From NCBI GenBank assembly GCA_903970475.1, contig CAJCIQ010000181.1, positions 1-36,609 on the forward strand: a DNA stretch of 36,609 nucleotides, in the 5' to 3' direction. Shown piece after piece: positions 1-8,473 of the stretch (positions are counted from its first letter, which is position 1; every line of letters begins with the position of its first letter). Under the pieces are notes generated by a model, which searched no databases, was not told the DNA's origin, and worked only from the letters and a program-made list of their open reading frames with translations. The position numbers were made by a program, and so were the translations under genes. Origin of the DNA: Beijerinckiaceae bacterium (lineage in GTDB: Bacteria; Bacteroidota; Bacteroidia; Chitinophagales; Chitinophagaceae).

Positions 1-1578
1 AATCCGTATGGATTTACCCATATCAAACACAAAGATCTCTCCGCCTTTTCCCATAGCAGCAGCCTCCAGTACGAGTTGGCAAGCTTCGGGAATAGTCATA
101 AAGTAGCGCGTGATTTCAGGATGGGTTACGGTTATGGGGCCGCCTTTTTCAATCTGGGCTTTAAACCTTGGGATAACGGAACCATTGGATCCCAACACAT
201 TCCCGAACCGGGTCGTGATAAAACGGGTAATATTGGCTCCGGAAGGAATGGTTACTTCCTGATACTTATGATAGGATTGGGTATATACTTCAGCCAGCCG
301 TTTGCTGGCACCCATTACATTGGTCGGATTAACCGCCTTATCCGTAGAAACCATTACAAATTTTTCAACCCCGTACTGAACCGAAAGATCGGCTACCACT
401 TTTGTGCCCAATACATTGTTGATGACCGCCTCCCGGGGATGGTCTTCCATCATGGGCACGTGCTTATAGGCAGCGGCATGGAATACATAATCGGGTCTGA
501 AATTCTCGAAAATGAATTCCATTCTGAGTTTATCGCTGACTGATCCCATACATAAGCGATAGCTTAACGTGGGAAATTCTTCCTTCAATTGCAAACCCAG
601 GTCATTTAGCGGCGTCTCGGCCTGGTCACAGAGGATCAACACTTTGGGGTTATACGTAGCCAGTTGCCTGACGATCTCACTCCCGATAGAACCCGCCGCC
701 CCGGTAACCATGATGCGACGTCCGCTGATCTGGCTTTGGATTTCGGCGTTGTCAATTTGAATAGGTTCCCTTTCCAATAGATCCTCAATTTTTATATTCT
801 GGATTTGGTGTACTTGGAAAGTACCATTGAGCCATTCATTTACCGAAGGGACGAGGGAAGCCTTTGCCCCATTTTCCAGACACAGGTCAATCACTTCATT
901 CCTCCTGAACAAGGGCAAATCCCGGATGGCCACCACCACCTGCTTCACCTCATATTTCCTGATCAGGTTAGGCAATTGGGAGGTATGAAGGATATCGATC
1001 CCTTCTATTTTCTTCTGTACTTTTTGAGGATTGTCGTCAATGAAGGCAATGACTTTCCAGGGATGGGTACGCTCCTGCATAATCACGCGGCTTGTCGTTA
1101 CACCCAAATCACCTGCACCATATATGACCACGTTTTCTTTCTTACAAGCAAACCTGGGGGCTAGGTCAAACATTTCCTTAATGAATAGTCTATATCCAGA
1201 AAGTAAAAGCGTCACTATAAAATAATGGATCAGGATAACGGAAGTAGGTATCAGGTTAAAGGGATAGTACCTGATGGTCATCAGGCCGGCCAGGTATAGC
1301 AACCCAGCGGCTACCGTTGCCGTAATCCAGATTTTTACCGTATCCTGGGTATTGGTATGCCGTATGATTCCTGAGTAGGAGCGAAAGGCCAGGAAGCAAA
1401 CAGCATAAGAAATCAACCCAAAGGCAAGGCCCCTGGTAAATTCATTTCCGTCTATAAGCTCTGTCTTGAAATTAAATCTCAGAAGGTAGGCAAGGACCAA
1501 CGCGTTCCCAGTAAGGAATATGTCAATGAAAAAAATAGCCCATCTGGGCATAAGACGCAGGTACGCGATCGGATTCAT
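1..1578 (-). CDS. Membrane-bound UDP-GlcNAc 4,6-dehydratase (WbpM/PglF/CapD family), 3' end cut by window
   Basis: I translated this reading frame by hand from an ATG at 1578; it stays open for 526 codons to the window edge. The N-terminus carries about four membrane segments (residues 12-135). A first Rossmann motif, VIYGAGDLG, lies near residue 151 and the catalytic Rossmann motif VTGAAGSIGSE at 291-301. The active-site stretch STDKAVNPTNVMGASKR (411-427) has the Ser...Met...Lys arrangement, with Met422 where short-chain dehydrogenases have Tyr; this is typical of the large WbpM/PglF-type dehydratases. The family makes UDP-4-keto-6-deoxy sugars at the inner membrane. Full-length members have about 600-650 residues, so roughly 100 C-terminal residues are off the window. 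It lies 140 bp downstream of the aminotransferase, a larger gap than elsewhere in the locus, so it may have its own promoter; I found only an imperfect -7-like box there. Family assignment is firm; the exact substrate is inferred. Confidence 0.93.
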   Translation of the reverse strand, partial: MNPIAYLRLMPRWAIFFIDIFLTGNALVLAYLLRFNFKTELIDGNEFTRGLAFGLISYAVCFLAFRSYSGIIRHTNTQDTVKIWITATVAAGLLYLAGLMTIRYYPFNLIPTSVILIHYFIVTLLLSGYRLFIKEMFDLAPRFACKKENVVIYGAGDLGVTTSRVIMQERTHPWKVIAFIDDNPQKVQKKIEGIDILHTSQLPNLIRKYEVKQVVVAIRDLPLFRRNEVIDLCLENGAKASLVPSVNEWLNGTFQVHQIQNIKIEDLLEREPIQIDNAEIQSQISGRRIMVTGAAGSIGSEIVRQLATYNPKVLILCDQAETPLNDLGLQLKEEFPTLSYRLCMGSVSDKLRMEFIFENFRPDYVFHAAAYKHVPMMEDHPREAVINNVLGTKVVADLSVQYGVEKFVMVSTDKAVNPTNVMGASKRLAEVYTQSYHKYQEVTIPSGANITRFITTRFGNVLGSNGSVIPRFKAQIEKGGPITVTHPEITRYFMTIPEACQLVLEAAAMGKGGEIFVFDMGKSIRI

Positions 1579-1718
1579 AAGGATGGATTTAAACTACTAA
1601 GGGTCTTTACAAAGGATTATACTGGAAAGATATTCATAAATCTTTTAAGGCGTATATCTATCTTGTTATTTTTACAGGCGATTAACTAATGCATTGATTT
1701 TGTGATCAAAATGGCAAG

Positions 1719-2864
1719 TTATTTGGTTAATTCCAAAGCACTTAGGCAGGTTTTTGCTATGCGTTCCCGCTCGTGTGCCTGGAGATTGGACCCAGACGGC
1801 AGGCAAAGCCCCTGTTCAAAAAAGGTCTCTGAAATGCCTTCCCCATAATAGGGGCATCCTTCAAATACGGGCTGTAGGTGCATGGGCTTCCATAAAGGCC
1901 TTGATTCAATGTTGACAGCCTCCAAAGCCAGCCTCAACCGCTCCCGGTCCAACCCCGATGGTGTCTGGGAAGGATCCATCAGTATAGCGGTCAGCCAGCG
2001 GTTACTATAAGATCCGTTAACCTCCGGCTGAAAGCGGATGCCAGGTATATTTTTAAATAGGTCCGTATAGAAGTCAAAACGTGCCCTTCTTTGGGTTACC
2101 CTTTCGTCGAGCACCTGCATTTGGCCCCTTCCGATACCGGCGCATATATTACTCATCCTATAATTATAGCCGATGACAGAATGCTGGTAATGGGGAGCCG
2201 GATCCCGGGCCTGGGTCGCCAGATACCTGGCTCTTTCAATCCAGCCATGATTGGCAGAAACCAGGGCCCCTCCACCTGAAGTGGTGATTATCTTATTACC
2301 ATTAAAGGACAGGATGGCCAGGTCTCCAAAAGAACCCAGTGCCCTGTCCTTGTAACGGGAACCCAATCCCTCTGCCGCATCCTCAATCAAAGGGATACCA
2401 TATTGACGGGAAAGGGCGGTAAGCTGATCCATTTGAGCGGGCATGCCATACAAATGAACCGGAATAATAGCTTTTACCTTCTTGCCTTTAGAAAGTCTGT
2501 CTTTTATGGCCACTTCCAGCCAGTAAGGGGACATATTCCAGGTATCGGTTTCGGAATCGACAAAAACAGGCTGGGCCCCTTGGTAAACAATGGGATTGGC
2601 AGAAGCGGAAAAAGTCATGCTTTGGCAAATAACCTCATCACCGGCCCCTACCCCAAGTAAAATCAACGCCAGGTGTAGGGCTGCGGTACCGGAAGTTAAG
2701 GCAGCCACCTCAACTCCATGGCCCAGATAGGTTTTAAGATCCTGCTCAAATCCATTGACGTTTGGACCCAGGGGGGCTATCCAGTTGGTTTGAAAGGCCT
2801 CATTCACAAAGTCCAATTCTGTCCCTCCCATATGGGGAGAGGAAAGCCAAATTTTGGGATGCAT
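1719..2864 (-). CDS. DegT/DnrJ/EryC1 PLP-dependent sugar aminotransferase, EpsN/PglE-like
   Basis: This is a fold-type I PLP aminotransferase of the sugar (DegT) family, predicted to put an amino group at C4 of a UDP-4-keto-6-deoxy-HexNAc. Visible motifs are the N-terminal substrate region SSPHMGG, the cofactor region TSGTAALHLAL, the Asp of IEDAAEGLGS, and the Schiff-base lysine in SFNGNKIITTSGGG. The open frame extends to a TTG at 2879, but the ATG at 2864 gives the normal family N-terminus (MHPKIWLSS), so I chose it (381 aa). It sits 27 bp after the formyltransferase gene and before the 4,6-dehydratase, the partner that would make its substrate. The sequence is closer to the 4-aminotransferases EpsN/PglE than to the 3-aminotransferase encoded at 16799-17908. 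Regiochemistry is inferred from similarity and context. Confidence 0.9.
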   Translation of the reverse strand: MHPKIWLSSPHMGGTELDFVNEAFQTNWIAPLGPNVNGFEQDLKTYLGHGVEVAALTSGTAALHLALILLGVGAGDEVICQSMTFSASANPIVYQGAQPVFVDSETDTWNMSPYWLEVAIKDRLSKGKKVKAIIPVHLYGMPAQMDQLTALSRQYGIPLIEDAAEGLGSRYKDRALGSFGDLAILSFNGNKIITTSGGGALVSANHGWIERARYLATQARDPAPHYQHSVIGYNYRMSNICAGIGRGQMQVLDERVTQRRARFDFYTDLFKNIPGIRFQPEVNGSYSNRWLTAILMDPSQTPSGLDRERLRLALEAVNIESRPLWKPMHLQPVFEGCPYYGEGISETFFEQGLCLPSGSNLQAHERERIAKTCLSALELTK

Positions 2865-2891
2865 AGGTGGTGATTGCAAAAGAATTATTTT

Positions 2892-3656
2892 TTAGGATAA
2901 AGGATGCGCTGGTGAAATAGTAACCTGCACGAAATAACGCTTTCCGTCTTTGACAAAAAAGGATGCTTCTTCCACCTGGTTGGTGGTTAGTCCTCTAAGT
3001 TGATCTAAGGCCTTCTCCCAGGTCAAGGCGTCCGCTAGCTTTATTTCCTGGACTGCCTTGAGGTCTTTCTGTATATGTTTGGTGCCCTGTCCTTCCTGAG
3101 GCTTACGGGGTGGCTTTAAGCTAACCAACCAAGGTAGTGCTTCGGCGAAGGTTTCTAACTCCAGGGCTTTAAGTCTGGCATATAAAGAATGCGCCGTATC
3201 CTCAGGGTGTATGTTGCAACGCTTTTGGTGAATTAGGTCTCCCTGATCCAATTCCTCAGACATATAATGAAGCGTTGCGCCTATAGGCGTATTTTCCAGA
3301 ATGCCCCAGCTTGGGGTATGCCAGCCCTTGTTAAATGGAAGATAGGCAGGATGCAGGTTCAGGAATCCCAAACGGGGAATATCCAACACTACTTTGGGAA
3401 CGATATAGGGAAAATGAATGCCGATGATATAGTCCAGCGCTAATGACCTGAGACAGTCAAGGCTGCTGGGGTCCCTGAAGGCCTTCCCCCTGAAGATTAA
3501 TTCAGGTGGTAACCCCGAGATCCGGATCAGTTCTTCATCATGGGTAGCCCTATCCTTATCAGATACCAACAGGGCGGAAGGTCTGTGCCCGGCCCCTATC
3601 AACAAATCCAGCACAGCTACACTGATATCCCGGTCACCGGCAAATACATACTTCAT
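2892..3656 (-). CDS. Sugar N-formyltransferase (Fmt/VioF-like fold)
   Basis: The 254-aa protein matches the methionyl-tRNA formyltransferase fold but lacks the Fmt C-terminal tRNA-binding domain. The catalytic Asn-His-Asp triad is visible: N100 and H102 in FLNLHPAYLPFNKG and D137 in LDQGDLIHQ. Short relatives such as VioF and WlaRD use N10-formyltetrahydrofolate to formylate the 4-amino group of nucleotide-linked 4-amino-4,6-dideoxy sugars. The neighbours fit this role: a 4-aminotransferase directly downstream and a priming sugar-phosphate transferase directly upstream with a 4-base ATGA overlap (3653-3656). It occupies the place that the acetyltransferase PglD takes in bacillosamine loci. 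The residues after about 190 form a small tail of unclear role. Formyl transfer is well supported; the acceptor sugar is inferred. Confidence 0.88.
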   Translation of the reverse strand: MKYVFAGDRDISVAVLDLLIGAGHRPSALLVSDKDRATHDEELIRISGLPPELIFRGKAFRDPSSLDCLRSLALDYIIGIHFPYIVPKVVLDIPRLGFLNLHPAYLPFNKGWHTPSWGILENTPIGATLHYMSEELDQGDLIHQKRCNIHPEDTAHSLYARLKALELETFAEALPWLVSLKPPRKPQEGQGTKHIQKDLKAVQEIKLADALTWEKALDQLRGLTTNQVEEASFFVKDGKRYFVQVTISPAHPLS

Positions 3657-4282
3657 GCTTGTACATTTTGAGCGGGCTGATTGCCCATAAAATATTGAAC
3701 GGTTGCCTGCCCTTCCTGGCTAATCCCTTCTGACCTGAATATTTTTAACATGGTTTTGAAAAGAATATGGGCATCCACTAAAAAGGATACGTGATCTACA
3801 TACCAAACATCCAATCTAAACTTTTCCTCCCATCCAATCGCATTACGTCCATTCACCTGAGCCCAACCGGTTATACCTGGAGCCACTTCATGCCTTCTGC
3901 GTTGCACTTCATTATACAAGGGAAGGTACTCCATCAGCAAAGGTCTGGGACCAATCAGACTCATGTCCCCATAGAGCACATTGAGCAGTTGGGGTATTTC
4001 ATCCAGGGAAGTCTTCCTTATAAATCTGCCGGCGCGGGTAAGTCGATCCCCGTCCGAAAGAAGTTCCCCCTTAGGGTTGCGGAGATCCTTCATGGTTTTG
4101 AACTTAATAATGCGGAAAGGACGTCCGTTTTTTCCAGGTCTGGTTTGAAAAAAGAAAGGGCTTCCCTTGTTGACCCAGGAAAGCAAAAGAGCAACGGCCA
4201 CAAAGATGGGAAAAAGGCAAATCAGCACCACCAGGGCTACACTTATATCCACTATTCGTTTGATGTATCTCCTATAAGTCAT
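3653..4282 (-). CDS. Priming undecaprenyl-phosphate sugar phosphotransferase, PglC-like
   Basis: This 209-aa protein is a short bacterial sugar transferase (monotopic phosphoglycosyltransferase). It has one hydrophobic re-entrant segment near residues 10-35, the family Arg-Lys-Phe region FRIIKFKTM, TSLDEIPQLLNVLYGDMSLIGPRPLL with the catalytic Asp-Glu, and PGITGWAQVNGRN. The family transfers a sugar-1-phosphate from a UDP-sugar to undecaprenyl phosphate at the inner face of the cytoplasmic membrane and so starts each repeat unit. The length matches PglC/WcaJ-core enzymes that lack the N-terminal membrane domain. It overlaps the formyltransferase by 4 bases and the upstream GT4 by 11 bases, which implies translational coupling. 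Its position beside the formyl-amino-sugar genes suggests that sugar is the primer; this is an inference. Confidence 0.92.
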   Translation of the reverse strand: MTYRRYIKRIVDISVALVVLICLFPIFVAVALLLSWVNKGSPFFFQTRPGKNGRPFRIIKFKTMKDLRNPKGELLSDGDRLTRAGRFIRKTSLDEIPQLLNVLYGDMSLIGPRPLLMEYLPLYNEVQRRRHEVAPGITGWAQVNGRNAIGWEEKFRLDVWYVDHVSFLVDAHILFKTMLKIFRSEGISQEGQATVQYFMGNQPAQNVQA

Positions 4283-5447
4283 GGGCTGGTTGCTGTGTGG
4301 TGAACAATAGCCGATACTCCTGGTGCAGTGCTTCCCAGATAGCCTCCTTTCTGTAATGCTCAGTTATCCTTTCCCTGGAGGCCTGTCCCAATTTCATCCT
4401 GTAAACGGGATCGGTTATCAGTAGGTGCATGGCATCCTTGAGTGGCTCCACCTCTTTGGCAGGGATGATGACCCCATTTCGCCCATCTTCGATAATCTCA
4501 TTACAACCATTGATATTGGACACAATAGAGGGCAAATGAAAACAACCTGCTTGCATCACCACGTTCGGCCAGCCCTCCCTATAGGAAGGGAACACCAGCA
4601 CGTTTGCAGCCATCAGATAGGGCCTTACATCTCCCTGGTATCCGGCTATATGAATAGAAGGGTGGTTATTCATTTCTTTACGGCATGCTTCATTGATTGG
4701 ATCCAGGTCATCCTCAAAAGGCCCCACCAACAAAAGGTGGATATGGGGATGTTCCTTTTGCAGGGATACAAAAGCGGATACGGTTTCCTGTATTCCCTTA
4801 TCTCTTACTATTCTCCCAATAAAAATAAACACCAGTGCGTCTTCTGGTATATGAAAGTCATTTCTGATCTGTGATGCCGCCCTAGCCAAAGCCTGCGTAG
4901 GGGAAAAGTAGGTGGTATCTATTCCATTTGAACTCCCTGCTCCGATCACCTTTAATTTCCGGGGAGAACACAACTTTTGATCTTCAATATAAGCGCGCAT
5001 CTTATGGGAGTTGGGATAGACCCTGGAAGCACATATGTAGGTGAGTTTTTCTGTAAACAGCAATAATTTACGTTTTGTCCCTTTGGCTTCCATCAACGGT
5101 AATCCGGCTACGGTATGAAGCCGGATGGGAACCCGGCAGCAACGGGCAGCCAACATCCCTACTAACCCGGCTTTGGGCGTATGTGTATGCACTATATCTG
5201 GTCGGAGCTTCCTGAATATAATGATTAATCGCACGAGGCTGCCGAGGTCTTTGAGGGGAGTAATAGACCTGCTCATAGGTACAGGAATATGAGGACAACC
5301 TTCCTTTTTCACAATCTCATCCAACCTGGGGCCAGGAGAACTGATCATGGTTACCTGCATTCCTTTTCCCCTCATATATCCCATTTGTCCTTCCAGTAGT
5401 TTTTCGAGAGACATCGGAACAGTGGTTATGCGTACCAGCTTCTTCAT
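4272..5447 (-). CDS. Glycosyltransferase family 4
   Basis: This 391-aa GT-B protein has an N-terminal Rossmann half containing DIVHTHTPKAGLVGMLAAR and a C-terminal nucleotide-sugar half beginning at VFIFIGRIVRDKGI. The donor-site motif reads REGWPNVVMQAG, so the second Glu of the classical GT4 EX7E pair is Gln, a variant that I believe recurs in a Bacteroidota subfamily of these enzymes. Its start overlaps the end of the AsnB gene (5444-5447, ATGA) and its end overlaps the priming transferase by 11 bases. Because it abuts the priming enzyme, it is a good candidate for adding the second sugar to the lipid-linked primer on the cytoplasmic side. Family is clear; donor and acceptor cannot be read from the sequence. 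Confidence 0.9.
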   Translation of the reverse strand: MKKLVRITTVPMSLEKLLEGQMGYMRGKGMQVTMISSPGPRLDEIVKKEGCPHIPVPMSRSITPLKDLGSLVRLIIIFRKLRPDIVHTHTPKAGLVGMLAARCCRVPIRLHTVAGLPLMEAKGTKRKLLLFTEKLTYICASRVYPNSHKMRAYIEDQKLCSPRKLKVIGAGSSNGIDTTYFSPTQALARAASQIRNDFHIPEDALVFIFIGRIVRDKGIQETVSAFVSLQKEHPHIHLLLVGPFEDDLDPINEACRKEMNNHPSIHIAGYQGDVRPYLMAANVLVFPSYREGWPNVVMQAGCFHLPSIVSNINGCNEIIEDGRNGVIIPAKEVEPLKDAMHLLITDPVYRMKLGQASRERITEHYRKEAIWEALHQEYRLLFTTQQPAHDL

Positions 5448-7300
5448 TCAAATTCGTTTCGGAGGTAAACTTTTTTATGCCATATTTCAAGACTCAGTAA
5501 TGCATACAGCAATTTCGCCCTTCGCTCATCTGAGACGCGAATTTTTCCATTCCAAAGATCAACGACAAAGTCCTTCCTTATAAATTGGGAAAACAAAGCC
5601 GAGGAACTTCCCAACAAATAATCAAAGGCCATCTCTTTCAGGGGCCCATTCATCCAGTCCTTCAAGGGTATTTCAAACCCCCTCTTTGGTTGGTTGATCA
5701 GATCAGCGGGTAGGTATTTTACAGCGAGGTCTCTCAACAAGGTCTTGGTTCTTGTCCCACTTACTTTTTGCTGATCGCCTAGCGTAGGTGCGAACTCCAG
5801 GATGTCCTTGGAAAGAAAGGGGCTCCTGCCTTCCAGGGAATGGGCCATAGTTGCAATGTCCATCTTCACCAACAAATCACTGAACAAAATAATATTAAAA
5901 TCAGCAACCAGCATTTTGGACAGGGGAGATACAGGCATTTTGGCAATATTGCCCAATATGCCTTCTAAGGCTGATAAATCAGGTGTCTGGGTAAAGCGGT
6001 CTTCAAAACCGCACATCAGATCCATTGTTGCGCTACCGTATACATCCGACAGGTTTTTATACCCGGCAAAACTGATGAGTCTATGAATGTAATTGTACTT
6101 GCCCCTTTTTTCATTGCTCGGGGGAAGCACCTTGCCCAAGGCCCTGAATACGGATTTCACCATCTTGGGTGAGCCAAAGAAATCCATATACCGAAAGGGG
6201 ACATACCTTCTGTACCCGCCAAATAATTCATCAGCCCCATCCCCATTGAGGACTACGGTAATATGATTTTTAGCCGCTTTGGCCACATAATAACTGGGGA
6301 TGGCAGAGCTGTCAAAAAAAGGCTCCCCGTAATTGGAAATAATGGAGGGCAGATCTTCGGTAAGGTTGTCAAAGGAGATATCTATTGTTTGGTGCCGGGT
6401 CCTGTATCTGGAAGCAACGGAAGCAGCCAACTCAGATTCATCATAGCCTCCTGGCATTCTTACCGTAAAGGTCTTCAAATCCCTGGTATACCCGGATGCA
6501 ATAGCCGTGATCAATCCGCTGTCGATACCTCCGCTCAAAAAGCTACCCACCTCCAAATCAGAGCTGTCTATCCTGCGCTGTACGGCTGTATGTAACTTTT
6601 GATCCAATTTTTGTAAGGCTTCCACTTTGTCGGTACACTTTGGTACCTGGTAATATTCAGCTATATCAAACCACTTCCAGCTTCGCCTTTGCAGGGTAAC
6701 CAGATCAATTTCCGTCACTGTACCACCTTCCAACTCTTCAATGCCAGTATAGGGCGTAGCGGCCCTCAGGTGATAACCCAGGTATAAATAACCGGCAATG
6801 GCTTCTTCATTGATCGCTGGCCTGAGCAAGGCTTGAAGGGCATTCAATTCTGAAGAAAAAGCATAGCTATCTCCACTATTCCATAGGTACAGCGGCTTCT
6901 TCCCCGCCCTGTCCCGGGCAAGATATACTTTTTGCCTGGCGCTGTCGTGTATGCAAAAAGCGAACATGCCGTCCATCTCTGGAAGCATGTCTAATCCCAG
7001 CCGTTCGTAAAGAAGCAGGAGGCTCAGGGTATCCGACCTGGAGGAATCCTCCAGTTGGTATTTTTTCCGGAGTTCCTGGTGATTATAGATTTCTCCGTTA
7101 AAAGTAATCTGAACCCCACCTCGGCGCATGGGCTGACGACCGGCAGGGGATAATTCCTGAATGGCCAATCTGGTATGAAATAAACTGACAGGGTTCCCCT
7201 CCTCATAGTTTTGTTCATCAGGGCCTCGGTGCGCCAGAGAACGGAGAACTAAAGAAGGCTTGTCTACTTTATAATTGATCGTTCCAAAAATTCCGCACAT
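5444..7300 (-). CDS. asnB: Asparagine synthetase-like glutamine amidotransferase (AsnB family), copy 1
   Basis: The 618-aa protein has a class II glutaminase domain with Cys2 exposed after Met removal (MCGIFG), LAHRGPDEQ near 22-30 and TFNGEIYNH near 66-74. It also has a synthetase domain with the ATP-pyrophosphatase loop SGGIDS at 256-261 and NGDGADELFGGYRRY further on. The architecture is that of a complete AsnB. Free asparagine synthesis is possible, but such genes inside polysaccharide loci, for example WbtH in Francisella, are linked to converting uronic acid carboxylates to amides. It is flanked by two GT4 genes, with a 3-bp gap upstream and a 4-base overlap downstream, so it is part of the same transcript. 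A second, clearly different copy lies at 25021-26919. Catalytic residues are intact; the sugar-amide role is inferred from context. Confidence 0.9.
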   Translation of the reverse strand: MCGIFGTINYKVDKPSLVLRSLAHRGPDEQNYEEGNPVSLFHTRLAIQELSPAGRQPMRRGGVQITFNGEIYNHQELRKKYQLEDSSRSDTLSLLLLYERLGLDMLPEMDGMFAFCIHDSARQKVYLARDRAGKKPLYLWNSGDSYAFSSELNALQALLRPAINEEAIAGYLYLGYHLRAATPYTGIEELEGGTVTEIDLVTLQRRSWKWFDIAEYYQVPKCTDKVEALQKLDQKLHTAVQRRIDSSDLEVGSFLSGGIDSGLITAIASGYTRDLKTFTVRMPGGYDESELAASVASRYRTRHQTIDISFDNLTEDLPSIISNYGEPFFDSSAIPSYYVAKAAKNHITVVLNGDGADELFGGYRRYVPFRYMDFFGSPKMVKSVFRALGKVLPPSNEKRGKYNYIHRLISFAGYKNLSDVYGSATMDLMCGFEDRFTQTPDLSALEGILGNIAKMPVSPLSKMLVADFNIILFSDLLVKMDIATMAHSLEGRSPFLSKDILEFAPTLGDQQKVSGTRTKTLLRDLAVKYLPADLINQPKRGFEIPLKDWMNGPLKEMAFDYLLGSSSALFSQFIRKDFVVDLWNGKIRVSDERRAKLLYALLSLEIWHKKVYLRNEFE

Positions 7301-7303
7301 ACG

Positions 7304-8371
7304 CTAACAGGCTAATGAGGTATATGAACAAATAAGTTCCTTCCAGGATTTGAAGGCTACATCCAGGTTATAGCGCTCTTCGACCAATCTGCGTCCCGCT
7401 TTACCCATGGAACTTCTCAGTTCCGGAGCCAACACCAAACGCTCCAACGCTTCCTTCCACTGGGTGGTGTTGATGGGTTTAAACCCATTCTCCCCTTCCT
7501 GGATCAGGTCTTCATTCACCCCAATGGGGCTGCCTACAACAGGTAAGCCACATCCCATATACTGAATGAGCTTATAACCACATTTGCCCCTTTCCCAGGG
7601 ACTATTTTTCAAAGGCATAATGCCGATATCAAACCGCTGTACCAAGGCAGCCTCGCTGGCTTCTGTCCAGGTCAATACTTCTTCCCGGTCTCCCAGGCCT
7701 AACCCGGATGCTCCGATGATATGTATTTTCACCGGGTAACGGTTTAGCAGATCCTCAAATACGGGTTTTAAGTCTTTGAGGTATTGAGCCGAACTCGGAG
7801 ATCCGATCCAACCTATCACTACTTCGGTTTTGTCCATTTCTACCTTGGGCCTGTATCGGGAGTGCTCAATGACCGTGGGGATCACATATACCTTTCCCTT
7901 AGCCGCATCCTGGGCATAGGCAGCCAGGTATTCATTCCCGCAAATAACCGCTGTAGCCCTACGCATGACCTTTTTTATTTTGTTCCCCAGGAAAAAACGA
8001 ACCACAGAATTCAGGTGTTGATCGTAGGTGTGAAACACGGCGTCATCATAATCAACAAAATAGGGAACCTTCCTGAAATTAAGCCACGCTTCGGCCCAGG
8101 CCGGCAGAAAGGGAAATATTTCCTTTTCAATCAGGATTAAATCATACTTACCAGCCCGGAGAATTTTTCTTGCCGTACGGAGGTAACATTTGGCCACATT
8201 CCATTTGCTGACAGCGCCATCATCGTACAGCTCTTCCAGGTATTGATCATTTAGTAAAGGATGTATACTACAGGAGAATCCTTGTGCCTCAAGATAAGGT
8301 AGGTATTGGTATAAACGCAGCCTGCTGCTTGCTCCCTTTCTGGTAAATCGGGACAGGATAAGGATTTTCAA
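7304..8371 (-). CDS. Glycosyltransferase, GT-B fold, GT4-like
   Basis: This 355-aa protein has the GT-B two-domain layout: an N-terminal ILILSRFTRKGASSRLRLYQYLPYL-type region, and a C-terminal half starting at VVIGWIGSPSSAQYL. The late segment (GYKLIQYMGCGLPVVGSPIGVNEDLI, split here by description) matches the donor-binding part of GT4-like enzymes, although the canonical Glu pair is not conserved. The only usable start is TTG at 8371, because an in-frame stop lies 18 bases upstream and no early ATG exists; I therefore accept TTG. It is separated from the divergent FkbM methyltransferase by about 100 bp. It is probably transcribed either from that gap or by readthrough of the upstream genes across the antisense fkbM. 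Donor and linkage are unknown. Confidence 0.85.
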   Translation of the reverse strand: MKILILSRFTRKGASSRLRLYQYLPYLEAQGFSCSIHPLLNDQYLEELYDDGAVSKWNVAKCYLRTARKILRAGKYDLILIEKEIFPFLPAWAEAWLNFRKVPYFVDYDDAVFHTYDQHLNSVVRFFLGNKIKKVMRRATAVICGNEYLAAYAQDAAKGKVYVIPTVIEHSRYRPKVEMDKTEVVIGWIGSPSSAQYLKDLKPVFEDLLNRYPVKIHIIGASGLGLGDREEVLTWTEASEAALVQRFDIGIMPLKNSPWERGKCGYKLIQYMGCGLPVVGSPIGVNEDLIQEGENGFKPINTTQWKEALERLVLAPELRSSMGKAGRRLVEERYNLDVAFKSWKELICSYTSLAC

Positions 8372-8473
8372 AAGGATATATTTAACTCAATATACACACT
8401 ATTTGTCAGAATATTTAGCCCTGGTTGATGCATACTTTGACGAGGATGGCCTATTTTGCTTTAAATCCATAAC

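Noticed and set aside
76..1225. Several plus-strand open frames across 76-1225
   Set aside because: They lie antisense to the 4,6-dehydratase frame, which has strong motifs over its whole length; their translations have no recognisable features.
1579..1718. Hairpin AAAGAT/ATCTTT and a TATAATCCTTTG box upstream of the dehydratase
   Set aside because: The stem is short and AT-only, and the box does not match the -7 spacing; listed only as a possible reason for the 140-bp gap.
8372..8473. Promoter boxes for the FkbM gene
   Set aside because: TATTTTG and TACTTTG stretches each miss the TAnnTTTG spacing by one base; not good enough to report as features.
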